Part shown: one piece after another, positions 27,145-37,292 of the stretch
How positions within the stretch are numbered: position 1 is the stretch's first letter
Layout of the letters: every line of letters starts with the position of its first letter
Assembly (NCBI GenBank): GCA_947489685.1
Contig: CANLEM010000001.1
Coordinates: 186,001 to 250,000, forward strand
Reading direction: 5' to 3'
Length of the DNA: 64,000 nt
Origin: an uncultured Aquimarina sp.
Lineage (GTDB): Bacteria > Bacteroidota > Bacteroidia > Flavobacteriales > Flavobacteriaceae
Notes under the pieces: generated by a model
The model's database searches: none
The model's input: only the letters and a program-made list of their open reading frames with translations
What the model was told of the DNA's origin: nothing
Position numbers and translations under genes: made by a program

Positions 27145-27975
27145 TTAACCTTTCTTATCTAAGGGAAAAAAATTGGGCTCCTCTTTATTAAATTCAAGGG
27201 TGATAAACTCCTGCGGATTAAAACCCGAAAACTCCTTAAATTCTTTAATAAAATGAGATTGATCGGTGTACCCACATTGATATGCTATTTGCGACCATTC
27301 TATTTTTTGTTGACTATGAATAAGCTGTAAAATCTCATTAAAGCGGATAATTCTATGAAATACTTTTGGAGTAAGTCCACAAAATTTCTTGAATTGACTA
27401 ATAAGATGTTTTTGTGTTTTGGGATATGCCTCTACAATCGAATTATGATTGGCAATAGGTTGAGTGGCAAATTCTGAAATTGTATGAAGCAATTCTGATC
27501 CAGGTGCTTTGTGTACGTCATATCTTGCACGTAACCACTGATCGGCAATCATAAATTTTTCGGCCGAGGTTGCTTTTTGAAGTAACAATGTTCTTAATTC
27601 TAAGATTTCATTACCAAATATGTTTTCTGCAGCGATGACCTGATCATTTAATTGATCAATCGAGGAATGAAAAAAAGGAAAAGCCCCATAAGGTTTAAAC
27701 TGTATTACAAACATTTCAGAATTTTGATGTGCAGAAATGGATAAGTAATTTTTATGCATACCTGAAATCCAGACTTTGGAATAAGTGCCATTAGAGGTAA
27801 GAGTAACATTATCATAGGTATGTCTTGGAATATTATCCAACTCGAAAATGATAAATAAATGGCCCGTTGGAACAACACGTTCTATAGAATGATCTGGAGT
27901 AAAATCCTTGAAATGAAATATAGATTCTATAAATATATCTAGTGGATTATTAAGCGTATGCGTTTCAAATGTCAT
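27145..27975 (-). CDS. AraC family transcriptional regulator
   Basis: A 276-residue DNA-binding regulator. The N-terminal part (about 1-130) resembles the DUF6597-type ligand-sensing region of AraC proteins (VVPTGHLFIIFELD). The C-terminal AraC domain holds two helix-turn-helix units, the second seen in IAYQCGYTDQSHFIKEFKEFSGFNPQEF near 235-262. It probably controls nearby - strand genes (SRPBCC and DUF4287 downstream, or the oxidoreductase upstream), but no operator was identified. Confidence 0.92.
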   Translation of the reverse strand: MTFETHTLNNPLDIFIESIFHFKDFTPDHSIERVVPTGHLFIIFELDNIPRHTYDNVTLTSNGTYSKVWISGMHKNYLSISAHQNSEMFVIQFKPYGAFPFFHSSIDQLNDQVIAAENIFGNEILELRTLLLQKATSAEKFMIADQWLRARYDVHKAPGSELLHTISEFATQPIANHNSIVEAYPKTQKHLISQFKKFCGLTPKVFHRIIRFNEILQLIHSQQKIEWSQIAYQCGYTDQSHFIKEFKEFSGFNPQEFITLEFNKEEPNFFPLDKKG

Positions 27976-28066
27976 CGTATATCAGGATTGATGAATAATT
28001 ACCCTAATATAATAATTGAAAAAGAATAAGTGCCCGGAAATAGAAATGATCTTTTGTGTAAAATGA

Positions 28067-29041
28067 TTAAGAATGGGGTATTGTTATTACCACATTCCCT
28101 TTTTTATAGCCTTTCTCGACATAATGATGAGCTGCTGAAATCTGGGTTAATGGGTATTTTTTGTCAATTATAGATTTTAATACTCCTGCTTCAATTAAAT
28201 TTTTGAGGTAGTCAAAATCTTCTACACTTCCTTTGGCTAGGGCAAATATGACTTTTTTATTGGTTGTTAATGATGACCATAACCCTTTGATCATTCCCGA
28301 AAATCTCGGGTTACCTAAGACATATCGGCCGTTTTTATTAAGAGATTGTATACTGCGTGAAAATGAACTGGTCCCTACTACATCAATAATGACATCATAT
28401 TTCTTACCAGTCATAGTAAAATCTTCTTTTTCGTAATCAATCACATGATCTGCCCCAATAGAAGAAAGCATATCTAGTTTTTGAGCACTATCTACACCTG
28501 TAACTATGGCTCCCAGATGTTTGGCAATTTGTATGGCATAGGTACCGATACTCCCACCGGCTCCATTAATCAAAATTTTTTGCCCAGAACTCAATTTTGC
28601 TTTTCTAAGAAAATGTAAGGCATTAATACCTCCGGTAGAAATAGTGGCGGCTTCATCAAAAGTCATATTAGAAGGTTTGATAGCGATTGCCAGGGTAGTG
28701 GGTAAACAAGTATACTGGGCATAAGCGCCTTTAAATCCAGCTTCAGCAAAAATCAGATCTCCTTTTTTAAATCGACTTACTTTTGTGCCAACAGCTTCGA
28801 CCTCTCCAGACAATTCTTGTCCGAGTATTTTTATTCTGGGTTTAAATATGCCTACATATAAACGAACAGGAAGCCAAATCCAGGGTGCAATATCAAATCT
28901 TCGTAATTCGCAATCTCCAGCAGTTACTGTTGCGGCATATATTTTAATGAGTACTTCATTTTCTTTAGGAGTGGGTTTCGCCACCTCTTTATATTGTAAA
29001 AGATCCGCAGATCCGTATTGGGTCCATACAATCGCTTTCAT
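28067..29041 (-). CDS. NAD(P)-dependent zinc-independent alcohol dehydrogenase / quinone oxidoreductase
   Basis: A 324-residue medium-chain dehydrogenase/reductase. The GroES-like N-terminal domain (about 1-125) includes the GQELSGEVEAVG pattern, but lacks the catalytic-zinc cysteine and histidine set. The Rossmann domain has the nucleotide loop GAGGSIGTYAIQIAKHLGA near 160-178. This fits the quinone-oxidoreductase-like group that reduces carbonyls, quinones or enones with NAD(P)H. The substrate is unknown. It is 54 bp downstream of a small membrane-protein gene on the same strand. Confidence 0.92.
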   Translation of the reverse strand: MKAIVWTQYGSADLLQYKEVAKPTPKENEVLIKIYAATVTAGDCELRRFDIAPWIWLPVRLYVGIFKPRIKILGQELSGEVEAVGTKVSRFKKGDLIFAEAGFKGAYAQYTCLPTTLAIAIKPSNMTFDEAATISTGGINALHFLRKAKLSSGQKILINGAGGSIGTYAIQIAKHLGAIVTGVDSAQKLDMLSSIGADHVIDYEKEDFTMTGKKYDVIIDVVGTSSFSRSIQSLNKNGRYVLGNPRFSGMIKGLWSSLTTNKKVIFALAKGSVEDFDYLKNLIEAGVLKSIIDKKYPLTQISAAHHYVEKGYKKGNVVITIPHS

Positions 29042-29095
29042 CTAAGTTGGTTGTTTTTTGGCCAGCATATATACGACGATTATACACCAATATTG

Positions 29096-29425
29096 TTACG
29101 TATTTAATTGATCCAGTTTAGATTGTCTCATGTATAAATACAGTGGAAAAGTAAAGGCTATCGCTATAATAAAAGTAAAAGGAATAAGAATCCACCAATA
29201 TTTTATTTTCAATTTAATAGCATCAGGGATGTACCAAACAAAAAAAGTAAAAACAACAACTAGCAAATCAGCACTAAAAGACCTTGCCGGAAATGTGGTT
29301 TTGGTTTGCGCAATATAATTAAGGATAGAAGTATTTTCTTCGGTGAGGTAAAATTGAATATTAAAATACCATGTATAGCATACACCCAAAATGGCTAATA
29401 ATAAAAAGACATATTTACGTTTCAT
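29096..29425 (-). CDS. Small membrane protein, DUF2834-like
   Basis: A 109-residue protein with three hydrophobic segments (about 5-25, 50-68 and 76-98). The middle stretch, PARSFSADLLVVVFTFF followed by WYIPDA, fits the DUF2834 family of small three-helix membrane proteins as I remember it. Function unknown. It precedes the oxidoreductase gene by 54 bp and may be co-transcribed with it. Confidence 0.78.
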   Translation of the reverse strand: MKRKYVFLLLAILGVCYTWYFNIQFYLTEENTSILNYIAQTKTTFPARSFSADLLVVVFTFFVWYIPDAIKLKIKYWWILIPFTFIIAIAFTFPLYLYMRQSKLDQLNT

Positions 29426-29590
29426 TTTGAAATTATTTTTGCGGTTAATTACATCTGTTGTAGTATAGTCTTTAAATTTCTATAAAATGAAGACCTTGGT
29501 ATCTAAAGGTACAAAAGAATATGACACTTAATTAGGGAATTAACTACAGATTATAAAATTTAAATGCGATCAGTTCTATAAAGTAAAAAA

Positions 29591-29616
29591 CCCCTCTGAA
29601 AAAAAATTCAGAGAGG
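29591..29616 (-). terminator. Terminator of the M4 protease gene
   Basis: A 10-position stem with one mismatch (29591-29600 with 29607-29616) and a loop of six As on the + strand. On the - strand it is followed by a T-run. It lies 28 bp after the stop. Confidence 0.75.
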
Positions 29617-29643
29617 TTAATAATATGATTAGTTAGCGGTTTT

Positions 29644-32600
29644 TTACTTTTTCACAAAAGTTTTGACATGCGCACCTGCTTTAAGTACGTATAACCCACC
29701 TTTTAAACCTTCTACATTAATAGTATTTGTAAACTCTCCTTTTGCTACTATTTGTCCAATGGTATTCAGGATCGCATACTCTTGTATTCCTTGTGCGTTA
29801 GGCATCACTACATTTAGAATGTCTTGAGCTGGTACAGGGAAAATACTAAACTGAGCCGTTGGCACTATAGAAGTATCTACAAAAGTAGCAGTTGTGCCAG
29901 AGGTAACCGATACATTGTCTATTGCGACATCAGCTTGCCATGTAGAACCAGTGATTCTGTTAAATCTTAGTTTTACACCACCTCCTACATAAGCAGAAAG
30001 ATTAATGTTAGCAGTTTGCCATGCATTTCCTTTGTTACCTGTTTCACTCCAGATAGATGTCCATGTTCCTCCTTCATCAGTACTTGCTTCTACAGCAAGA
30101 CTACCCATATCATTTGAACCATACATGTGATAACCAAAAGAGAATGTAGCACTTCCTAACGAGCTTAGATCAAAACAAGGAGACTCGATGATCGCCTGTT
30201 TGTTCGGATATCCTGTTCCGTTCCCAGAAGCTTCAACAAAGATATAATATGATCCTTGAGTAGCACTTGATGGTCCCGTGTTTCTAGATGGAGTTCCATT
30301 AGCATCCACTGTCCAGTTGATATCATCTGCAGTTGACTGAGTCCAATCACCAATAGTATTTTCAAACCCTTGGTTATACGGGAATGAAGTAACACCGTTG
30401 GTACATCCAGCTCCAGATCCTCCTCCTGCAGTAGTTACATTTACAGTACCAGAGAACCCAGATTCGTTACCAGCGGCATCTTTTGCTTTTACTCTAAAAG
30501 AGTATGCCGTATTTGCAGTTAAACCAGTAATGTTTGCAGAAGTACCTGTTACATTACCTAAGTTTGAATTTCCTTGGTATACATCGTATCCTGTAACAGC
30601 TACATTATCTGTAGAAGCATTCCAAGATAATGTTAATGTAGTTTCAGTAACACTTGATGTAGATAATCCACCAGGAACCGATGGCGCCTGAGTATCAGGT
30701 GCTGCTCCACCAATTACTACTTCGTAATCTTCAACCTCTCCGTATTGAAAAGATTCACAAGCCGTTGGGATACCGTTATATTTCATAGAAACACGCATTC
30801 TTGTAGCCCCTTCAGTCGCTCCGGAAGGAACAGTGAAAGAACCACTAACTGGTGTCGTTTGAGTAGCAGCCTGACTATATACTTGCTCTCCTGCATCTGC
30901 AAAATCACCATCTTGGTTATAATCAATCCATACGCTATATCCCTCGTTGTATAGAGTTGCGGTCCATGTTGGTGTTATAGAAATTGTATTTGTTGACCCT
31001 GCAGCCAAACTCGTAGAAACTGAAGTAAAATCAGTATAACCACCTGTTCCGGCTCCAGAAGTATTATCTATACTTCCTAATTGTACTCTGCTTATGTATT
31101 CATCAGCTACGCTATTTCCATTAGAATCGCAGTAAGAAGTAGTACCTCCACCGCCACCAAATGGCTGTCCAACACCGGCAGCATGCCATGCATTTGTTAC
31201 TGCCTGTTCTTCTGCGCCACCAGCAGTATACAGATCTTTTGCAGCTTGAATAGATCCATTTCTAGCATCTAAGAAAGTTGAGTTTGCGGATAGATATACG
31301 CTAAGTGTTCTGTAAGCGATTTTTGCAGCTTTATCCATTCCGATTCCTGCAACAGTAAATGCATCTCCGTTATCGTTAACACCATCAGTTCCCGCACTAC
31401 CAGCTACAGCTAAGTAGAACCAGTAGTTTAATACTCCACTATTGGTATGTACACCACAAAAATCATTTGGTCTAGATGGAGTAGTACATCCTTCGGCAGC
31501 TGTTGCTGCTCTCCAGTTAGTTCCTCTATAGGTGTCAGGCTGACCTAAAGATTTAGGATCACTCATAGAACGCAATGCAGCGGACCCGCTACGACGATCA
31601 ATTTCATCACCAATCAACCAAACCTCTGCAGATGGTGCTGCATCATTTCCATTTCCTTTAGCATAGTGCTCAACAGCTGCTCCCCAGATATCAGAAAATC
31701 CTTCGTTAAGACCGCCGGATTCTCTTTGGTACGCTAGATTAGCAGTAAATGTAGTTACAGCGTGACCAATTTCGTGAGCAGCCACATCTAGACTAGTTAA
31801 GGCATCAAAAAAACCATTACCCTCGGTACCGTTTGATGAACCATCACCGTAGGTCATTACACTACCATTCCAGAATGCATTATCATAACCTGCACCACCT
31901 GGCTGGTCATCAAAATGTACCCAACTGTTAATAGCGGCACCACTTCCGTTAAAACTATTTCTAGAGTGAACCGTTGACCAGTAATCATAGGTTACTTCTG
32001 CTCCCCAGTGTGCATCTAATGCCGCATTATCTTTAGCTGCATTATCAAATTCGGCTGCTGTCCAGTTGTTATCAGCATCTGTAAAGTTAGTAGTTGGATA
32101 ACTATCATTACCGCCACTATTATAGGTGTTTACTCCACTACCTCTTGTGTTATCTCTAAGCGCAAAACTTCCGCTTATTGTACGAGTTGTAATCGTTCTG
32201 CTTCCACTATATCTTGTAGCCGCAGTACCCGAAGCCAATGGCGCAGCTTCCAAAATACTAATTCTATTATTTGGAGTAGCGATTCCTTTTAAGTTTTTGG
32301 TAGAGTTACTGTGCTCACCTGTATGTTTTATTGTTGCATTATAGAATAACGCATTTCCGGTATGAGCATCGATATAAAGATCACCTCTGCTAACTTCTGG
32401 CTTAGTTACATACATATCAAATTTGTATGCCAAGTTAAATTCAGTTACGATTCCGTTTTGATCTTTGGAATCAATATTAGGAAGAATTACTATTTCACCT
32501 TTTGGTGTACTATAATTCAACGCTTTTGATGCAGAAGCATTTTCCCACATGTATTCTTGCCCACCTATATGAGCCATTGCTCTTTGGAAAGCTTGTGTTG

Positions 32601-32979
32601 TATTTAATTTTGGAGTGGTGTTTACACCTTTTACATTGTAATACTCGCCATGCATTGAAGTTTTCTTACCATTTTGCACATCGATAACAGCTTTACCAAA
32701 AGCAATTGGTACACCATTATACATTTGCTTAAATGTTTCATGAGTGATACCGAGTCTGTCTGTCTGTTTTCCAACAAAAGAGTAGGTATTTCCTTTACTT
32801 AGGTTAAGGTATTTCTGAAAAATATCTCCAGAACTTTTAGATTGGGTTTCTTCACTTATCTGTATTAAGTTACCAGGGTTTTTGAAAGAATCCCCCTTAT
32901 TGCTATCCTGTGCAGTTATACACATAGAAGCTAAACTAAATGCAGACAAAAGAATGACACTCTTGTAATGTTTTTTCAT
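29644..32979 (-). CDS. M4 family (thermolysin-like) metallopeptidase, T9SS-secreted
   Basis: A 1111-residue secreted protease. I choose Met at 32979 over an upstream in-frame ATG at 33030, because it opens a good signal peptide (MKKHYKSVILLSAFSLAS) and gives the same 60-base distance to a leader element as in the S8 protease gene. In order: signal (1-24), FTP/PepSY propeptide (about 40-200), M4 catalytic domain with HEIGH at 402-406 and GGLNEGFSDIWG, GEVED domain (about 620-760), fibronectin type III (765-855), MAM domain (860-1025), and C-terminal T9SS sorting domain (1040-1111, ending FVKK). It would digest extracellular protein. Confidence 0.95.
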   Translation of the reverse strand: MKKHYKSVILLSAFSLASMCITAQDSNKGDSFKNPGNLIQISEETQSKSSGDIFQKYLNLSKGNTYSFVGKQTDRLGITHETFKQMYNGVPIAFGKAVIDVQNGKKTSMHGEYYNVKGVNTTPKLNTTQAFQRAMAHIGGQEYMWENASASKALNYSTPKGEIVILPNIDSKDQNGIVTEFNLAYKFDMYVTKPEVSRGDLYIDAHTGNALFYNATIKHTGEHSNSTKNLKGIATPNNRISILEAAPLASGTAATRYSGSRTITTRTISGSFALRDNTRGSGVNTYNSGGNDSYPTTNFTDADNNWTAAEFDNAAKDNAALDAHWGAEVTYDYWSTVHSRNSFNGSGAAINSWVHFDDQPGGAGYDNAFWNGSVMTYGDGSSNGTEGNGFFDALTSLDVAAHEIGHAVTTFTANLAYQRESGGLNEGFSDIWGAAVEHYAKGNGNDAAPSAEVWLIGDEIDRRSGSAALRSMSDPKSLGQPDTYRGTNWRAATAAEGCTTPSRPNDFCGVHTNSGVLNYWFYLAVAGSAGTDGVNDNGDAFTVAGIGMDKAAKIAYRTLSVYLSANSTFLDARNGSIQAAKDLYTAGGAEEQAVTNAWHAAGVGQPFGGGGGTTSYCDSNGNSVADEYISRVQLGSIDNTSGAGTGGYTDFTSVSTSLAAGSTNTISITPTWTATLYNEGYSVWIDYNQDGDFADAGEQVYSQAATQTTPVSGSFTVPSGATEGATRMRVSMKYNGIPTACESFQYGEVEDYEVVIGGAAPDTQAPSVPGGLSTSSVTETTLTLSWNASTDNVAVTGYDVYQGNSNLGNVTGTSANITGLTANTAYSFRVKAKDAAGNESGFSGTVNVTTAGGGSGAGCTNGVTSFPYNQGFENTIGDWTQSTADDINWTVDANGTPSRNTGPSSATQGSYYIFVEASGNGTGYPNKQAIIESPCFDLSSLGSATFSFGYHMYGSNDMGSLAVEASTDEGGTWTSIWSETGNKGNAWQTANINLSAYVGGGVKLRFNRITGSTWQADVAIDNVSVTSGTTATFVDTSIVPTAQFSIFPVPAQDILNVVMPNAQGIQEYAILNTIGQIVAKGEFTNTINVEGLKGGLYVLKAGAHVKTFVKK

Positions 32980-32984
32980 GTTAG

Positions 32985-33086
32985 TTGAGTTTGAATTAAT
33001 GATTGTTGAGTTTCCTTGAAAATAATGCAAGGAAAAGACAAAACTCTTGAATTATTTTCAGTATTTAAAATAATTTCGACTAAGTG
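32985..33086 (-). promoter_or_regulatory. Control region of M4 protease gene, shared with S8 protease
   Basis: Three elements recur upstream of the S8 protease in the same order: a 13-base element (33074-33086, CACTTAGTCGAAA on the - strand), AAGAGTTTTG (33039-33048), which fits a -7 box with one mismatch (GAGTTTTG), and an 8-bp hairpin (33011-33018 with 33028-33035) in the presumed untranslated leader. Spacings are identical in the two genes: 35 bases between the first two, and 60 from the second to the ATG. Confidence 0.7.
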
Positions 33087-33311
33087 TTGGAAAAACCACA
33101 TTAATATACCTTAACGTTGCTTTAACAAATGTTGAACAAATAATATAGAAGGATTAATCTTACAATTGGATGTAGGTTTTCCTTGAAAAATTAACAAAAA
33201 TGACCAGGTAGTTTCATTTATTTTTTTGTATTAGATCGATAAAAAGAATCTATTTTTCGAATGACTACGGTAAGGCAGTACTTAGTTTACTAAATATAGG
33301 ATATGAAAAAA

Positions 33312-33335
33312 CCCCTGAAACAAATGCTTCAAGGG
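33312..33335 (-). terminator. Terminator of the S8 protease gene
   Basis: A 9-bp stem including two G-U pairs (33312-33320 with 33327-33335). On the - strand it is followed by TTTTTT. It lies 28 bp past the stop codon. Confidence 0.75.
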
Positions 33336-33362
33336 CTTTTAAGGTTTGATTATTTATTGGCT

Positions 33363-36300
33363 TTATTCTTTTACAAAACGTGTATTCATAGTATTGTCTA
33401 CCTGAAGCATATATAAACCAGCTTCTAAGCGACCAACGTTTATAGTATTTGTAAATGTACCTTGGTCTATAACTTGACCTAACATATTAAATATACTGTA
33501 TTGGTGTGTTCCGATACCATTAATAGAAACGGTTAGACTCGTTCCAGAAACCGGATTCGGAAATACGGTCATAGGATTATCAAAAGAGCCTACCGGTGGT
33601 CCACTAGTTACCGATGTAGTAGCAAACGAAGTTGTAGTACCACAAGGGCCAAGATTTGTCCATCCCGTAGCTGTTCTTTCAAATAGATTACCTTGGTATG
33701 TTACAAGGTCTCCTGCTTGATAGTTTTGTGTGCTGCTCCAAGGAGAAACACCCTCACATTGATCTACTGGTCCACCACCCGCAGAATTAGTAAGAGATAC
33801 ATTGTCGATAGCAATATCTGCTTGCCACGTACTACCAGTTATTCTATTAAAACGTAATTGAACACCACCACCTACGTAAGCGGCAAGATCAATATCTGCA
33901 CTTTGCCAAGAATTACCTTTATTACCAGTTTGGCTCCAAATACTTGTCCAAGTAGCACCTTCATCAGTACTTGCATCTACAGAGATGCTTCCCATGTTTG
34001 TAGATCCATACATATGATAATTAAACTTAAAACTAGCTTCTGTTAGACCAGAAAGATCAAAACAAGGAGAGTTTAAGATTGCTTGTTTGTTTGGATATCC
34101 TGTTCCATTTCCTGAAGCTTCAACGAAGATATAGTAAGAACCTTGAGTTGCACTAGATGGTCCTGTTCCATTTGATGGAGTACCATTTGCATCAACACTC
34201 CAGTTGATATCATCGGCAGTAGACTGAGTCCATGCACCTAAAGTATTTTCATATCCTTCGTTATACGGGAAAGATGAAATACCAGAAGTACATCCAGTAC
34301 CGCCACCTGTTCCGGCAGTAGTAACATTTATGACATTACTCGCTGCAGACTCATTTCCTGCGGCATCTTTTGCAACTACACTAAACTGGTATGCTGTGCT
34401 AGCAGTTAATCCTGTAATGTTAGTTGTTGTTCCAGTAACATTTCCAAGATTGGTACTTCCTTGGTATACATCATACCCTGTAACACCTACATTATCTGTT
34501 GCCGCATTCCAAGTTAATGTTAATGTAGTTTGCTCTACATTTGAAGCAGCTAATCCAGCTGGTGCAGTTGGTGCTTGAGTATCTGGTGCGTCTGCAGTTG
34601 TAACATTTACTGTATTACTAGCTGCAGATTCGTTTCCTGCAGCATCTTTTGCGATTACACTAAATTGATACGCTGTACTTGCTGTTAATCCTGTTACGTT
34701 GGTAGTAGTACCTGTTACAGATCCAAGATTTGTGCTTCCTTGGTATACATCATATCCTGTAACACCCACATTATCCGTAGCTGCATTCCAGGTTAATGTT
34801 AATGTAGTTTGCTCCACATTTGAAGCTGCTAATCCAGATGGAGCAGTAGGTGCTTGAGTATCACCTCCTGTTGATCCACCAATAACAACGGTGTAATCTT
34901 CTACTTCACCATATTGGAACGACTCACAAGAAGTTGGTACTCCATTATATTTCATAGAGACACGAATTCTTGTGTTTCCGTCTATTGCTCCTGCAGGAAT
35001 AGTAAATGTTCCACTTACAGGAGTAGTTTGTGTAGCCGCTTGTGTCCAAACTTGTTCACCAGCATCTGTAAAATCACCATTTTGGTTATAATCAATCCAC
35101 ACACTATATCCTTCATTATATTGAGTTCCTGTCCATGTAGGCGTAACTGTAATTGTATAATCTCCTCCTTTGGCCAGGTTTGTAGATATAGAAGTGAAAT
35201 CACTATATCCACCAGCTCCTGCTGTAGTCGTATTATCTATTGTCTCCAATTGTACTCGACCGATGTATTCATCTGCAACACTATTTCCGTTAGAAGCACA
35301 ATACACTAATTGGAATTCTGTTGTACTAAAATTAGTAGAAGAAGTATATGAGGATGTAGTTCCGTCATCACATTTACTACGTACCTGTACCTCATAAGAA
35401 GTTAATTGTGTTAACCCACTAAGTGTAGCAGAAGCTCCGCTAACATCTTGTGTTGTCCAGTTAGATGTTCCTGCCACTCTATAACGCAAATCATATGTAG
35501 CTGCTGGTACAGCAGTCCAGGTAATTGTAGCTGTGTCATAACCTATGTTAGATGTAGCAACACCCGTTGGTACTGTAGCATTACAAACGACAGGAGTTCC
35601 TGTTAATCCAGTTACAATAAGAGAGAAGTTTTGACTTCCTCCGGTTAAAGAACCTTTGTGAGTAACCGTAATTGTATAACTTCCCGAAGCTCCTGCAACA
35701 TCAATTCTTTCGTAAGGATCTACCGTGTTGTCTCCTGTTCCGTTGGTAGTAATTCCTGTTAATCTGTATGGCTCATAAGTAGTAGCACCTTTTGTAACTC
35801 TAATATCAAGATCGTTAACTAATACAGGTGTGTTGTCATTAGTCGCTGTAATCGCAGTACCAGGTCTATCTGTCCAAGAAATAGATGCCATTAGTGGATT
35901 TACTCCATCAGCATCAACTGTAATCGTATACGTTTGACCGCTATTTAAAGTTAATTCTTCAACCTTAGTATCACCATTACTAACCTGCGAAATTACTTCG
36001 GCAGCAGCTTTGGTATTTAATAACCCCCAACCGTATACTGCATCCGGTCCAGAAGGTCCCGCATCATCTGCAGTATGTAAAGCAACACCCTTTAAAGTAG
36101 CTGCTCTCATCAAATTTCCGTTTAAGTTATTGTAATGTTGTTGTAGTAATAATAAAGAACCAGTAACATTTGGCGAAGCCATTGAAGTACCAGTTATGCT
36201 ATTATAAGCTGTATCACTACTTGCATATGTAGAATATACCCCTGTACCATTACCAGTAATATCTGGCTTGATTCTATAGTCGTCTGTTGGACCTTCACTA

Positions 36301-37292
36301 CTAGAACTGTTAATAGAAACACTAACTAAAGTTCCATCATTATTTACATTAGCATCTTGCGCATTGGCAACAACAAGATTATTTTTAGAAGTCGAATGAC
36401 CTGTTAACTTATCATAAGACGAGTTACCATCAAGAGGCGCGCCGTTATATGAATTCTGATTTCCGTCGTTACCTGCCGCTACTACCATAAGATAGAATGG
36501 TGCGTTAAACATTACTTCATCCCAGCCTCTTGATTCATCGATATATGCTCCAAAATATTGATCAGGAACTAAATCACCTCTAAAACCATAGGAGTGATTA
36601 GAGATCAACATTCCATTTGCTGCGGCATCAGTAGCTTCAGCAATATCATTATTCCACATGTAACCATTAATTTTGGTTTGTGGAGCCATACCTTTGGCGT
36701 TAGCTTGTACACCAGATGCAGCAATTGTTCCTGTTACATGACCAGCATGAAAGTTAAGTTGAACACCTCCTTCAGATGCGATGTCTTGGATAGTAACACG
36801 ATTGTTTCCCCCAGGACCGTCGTATTCTTGATGTGATTCTCTGGCATGACCACCATCCCATACATGGGCGGTCATATTCTGCCCGTCTAGGTTTAATCCT
36901 AATGAACCTCCAGAATTCAAATGATTTGTTCTAGTTGATCTAGCGGCACTTACATTATATGTAGTGTAATAAATTGGACTACCGTCAAAGGCTACTTTCT
37001 GTAATTCAGAATACCCATCTCGCGACATGATTTGAGTTTGCCATCCATTTTCTTGAGCGGCCTTAGTAGCAATTTTTTTCTGTAATTGTGCTTTTTGTAA
37101 GTTTTCTTTTTGTAATTGGTTTAGTTTAGTAATGTTAGTTTGTTGTTGTATTTGTTGTTTTTGAGCTGGTGTTTGTGCAAACAATCCGGCTGATAAGAGT
37201 AACATTGTTAAAAGAACAAATATACTCATGGTCTTAGGTGTCTCCCCCTTGAAGCCTCCTAAAGAAATGAAGCTTCCGTAGCTTTTTTTCAT
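33363..37292 (-). CDS. S8 family (subtilisin-like) serine peptidase, T9SS-secreted
   Basis: A 1309-residue secreted protease. A 21-residue N-terminal extension precedes the hydrophobic signal core (22-40). The catalytic triad is Asp146 (HVWDGGHA), His185 (FHAGHVTG) and Ser370 (GTSMASP), with oxyanion Asn275. Next come a C-terminal beta-sandwich (about 435-560), fibronectin III (565-665), GEVED (670-800), two nearly identical fibronectin III repeats (808-993), MAM (1000-1165), a chitin-binding type 5/12-like module (about 1170-1215, rich in Trp) and a T9SS sorting domain (1235-1309). It shares its MAM, GEVED and FN3 modules with the M4 protease next door. It probably attacks insoluble or chitin-bound protein. 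Confidence 0.95.
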   Translation of the reverse strand: MKKSYGSFISLGGFKGETPKTMSIFVLLTMLLLSAGLFAQTPAQKQQIQQQTNITKLNQLQKENLQKAQLQKKIATKAAQENGWQTQIMSRDGYSELQKVAFDGSPIYYTTYNVSAARSTRTNHLNSGGSLGLNLDGQNMTAHVWDGGHARESHQEYDGPGGNNRVTIQDIASEGGVQLNFHAGHVTGTIAASGVQANAKGMAPQTKINGYMWNNDIAEATDAAANGMLISNHSYGFRGDLVPDQYFGAYIDESRGWDEVMFNAPFYLMVVAAGNDGNQNSYNGAPLDGNSSYDKLTGHSTSKNNLVVANAQDANVNNDGTLVSVSINSSSSEGPTDDYRIKPDITGNGTGVYSTYASSDTAYNSITGTSMASPNVTGSLLLLQQHYNNLNGNLMRAATLKGVALHTADDAGPSGPDAVYGWGLLNTKAAAEVISQVSNGDTKVEELTLNSGQTYTITVDADGVNPLMASISWTDRPGTAITATNDNTPVLVNDLDIRVTKGATTYEPYRLTGITTNGTGDNTVDPYERIDVAGASGSYTITVTHKGSLTGGSQNFSLIVTGLTGTPVVCNATVPTGVATSNIGYDTATITWTAVPAATYDLRYRVAGTSNWTTQDVSGASATLSGLTQLTSYEVQVRSKCDDGTTSSYTSSTNFSTTEFQLVYCASNGNSVADEYIGRVQLETIDNTTTAGAGGYSDFTSISTNLAKGGDYTITVTPTWTGTQYNEGYSVWIDYNQNGDFTDAGEQVWTQAATQTTPVSGTFTIPAGAIDGNTRIRVSMKYNGVPTSCESFQYGEVEDYTVVIGGSTGGDTQAPTAPSGLAASNVEQTTLTLTWNAATDNVGVTGYDVYQGSTNLGSVTGTTTNVTGLTASTAYQFSVIAKDAAGNESAASNTVNVTTADAPDTQAPTAPAGLAASNVEQTTLTLTWNAATDNVGVTGYDVYQGSTNLGNVTGTTTNITGLTASTAYQFSVVAKDAAGNESAASNVINVTTAGTGGGTGCTSGISSFPYNEGYENTLGAWTQSTADDINWSVDANGTPSNGTGPSSATQGSYYIFVEASGNGTGYPNKQAILNSPCFDLSGLTEASFKFNYHMYGSTNMGSISVDASTDEGATWTSIWSQTGNKGNSWQSADIDLAAYVGGGVQLRFNRITGSTWQADIAIDNVSLTNSAGGGPVDQCEGVSPWSSTQNYQAGDLVTYQGNLFERTATGWTNLGPCGTTTSFATTSVTSGPPVGSFDNPMTVFPNPVSGTSLTVSINGIGTHQYSIFNMLGQVIDQGTFTNTINVGRLEAGLYMLQVDNTMNTRFVKE
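34305..34862 (-). repeat. Tandem 279-bp duplication encoding two fibronectin III domains
   Basis: Two head-to-tail units (34584-34862 and 34305-34583), each 93 codons starting at DTQAPTAP. They differ at only a handful of residues (for example Ser/Ala, Val/Ile), so the duplication is recent or maintained by gene conversion. Third-position changes are more frequent than amino-acid changes. Confidence 0.9.

Noticed and set aside
32980..33030. Upstream in-frame ATG (33030) as start of the M4 protease
   Set aside because: It would put 17 polar residues before the signal peptide and break the 60-base spacing shared with the S8 protease leader.
34305..34862. Direct repeats that could suggest a CRISPR or satellite
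   Set aside because: The two 279-bp units are in frame and encode fibronectin III domains.
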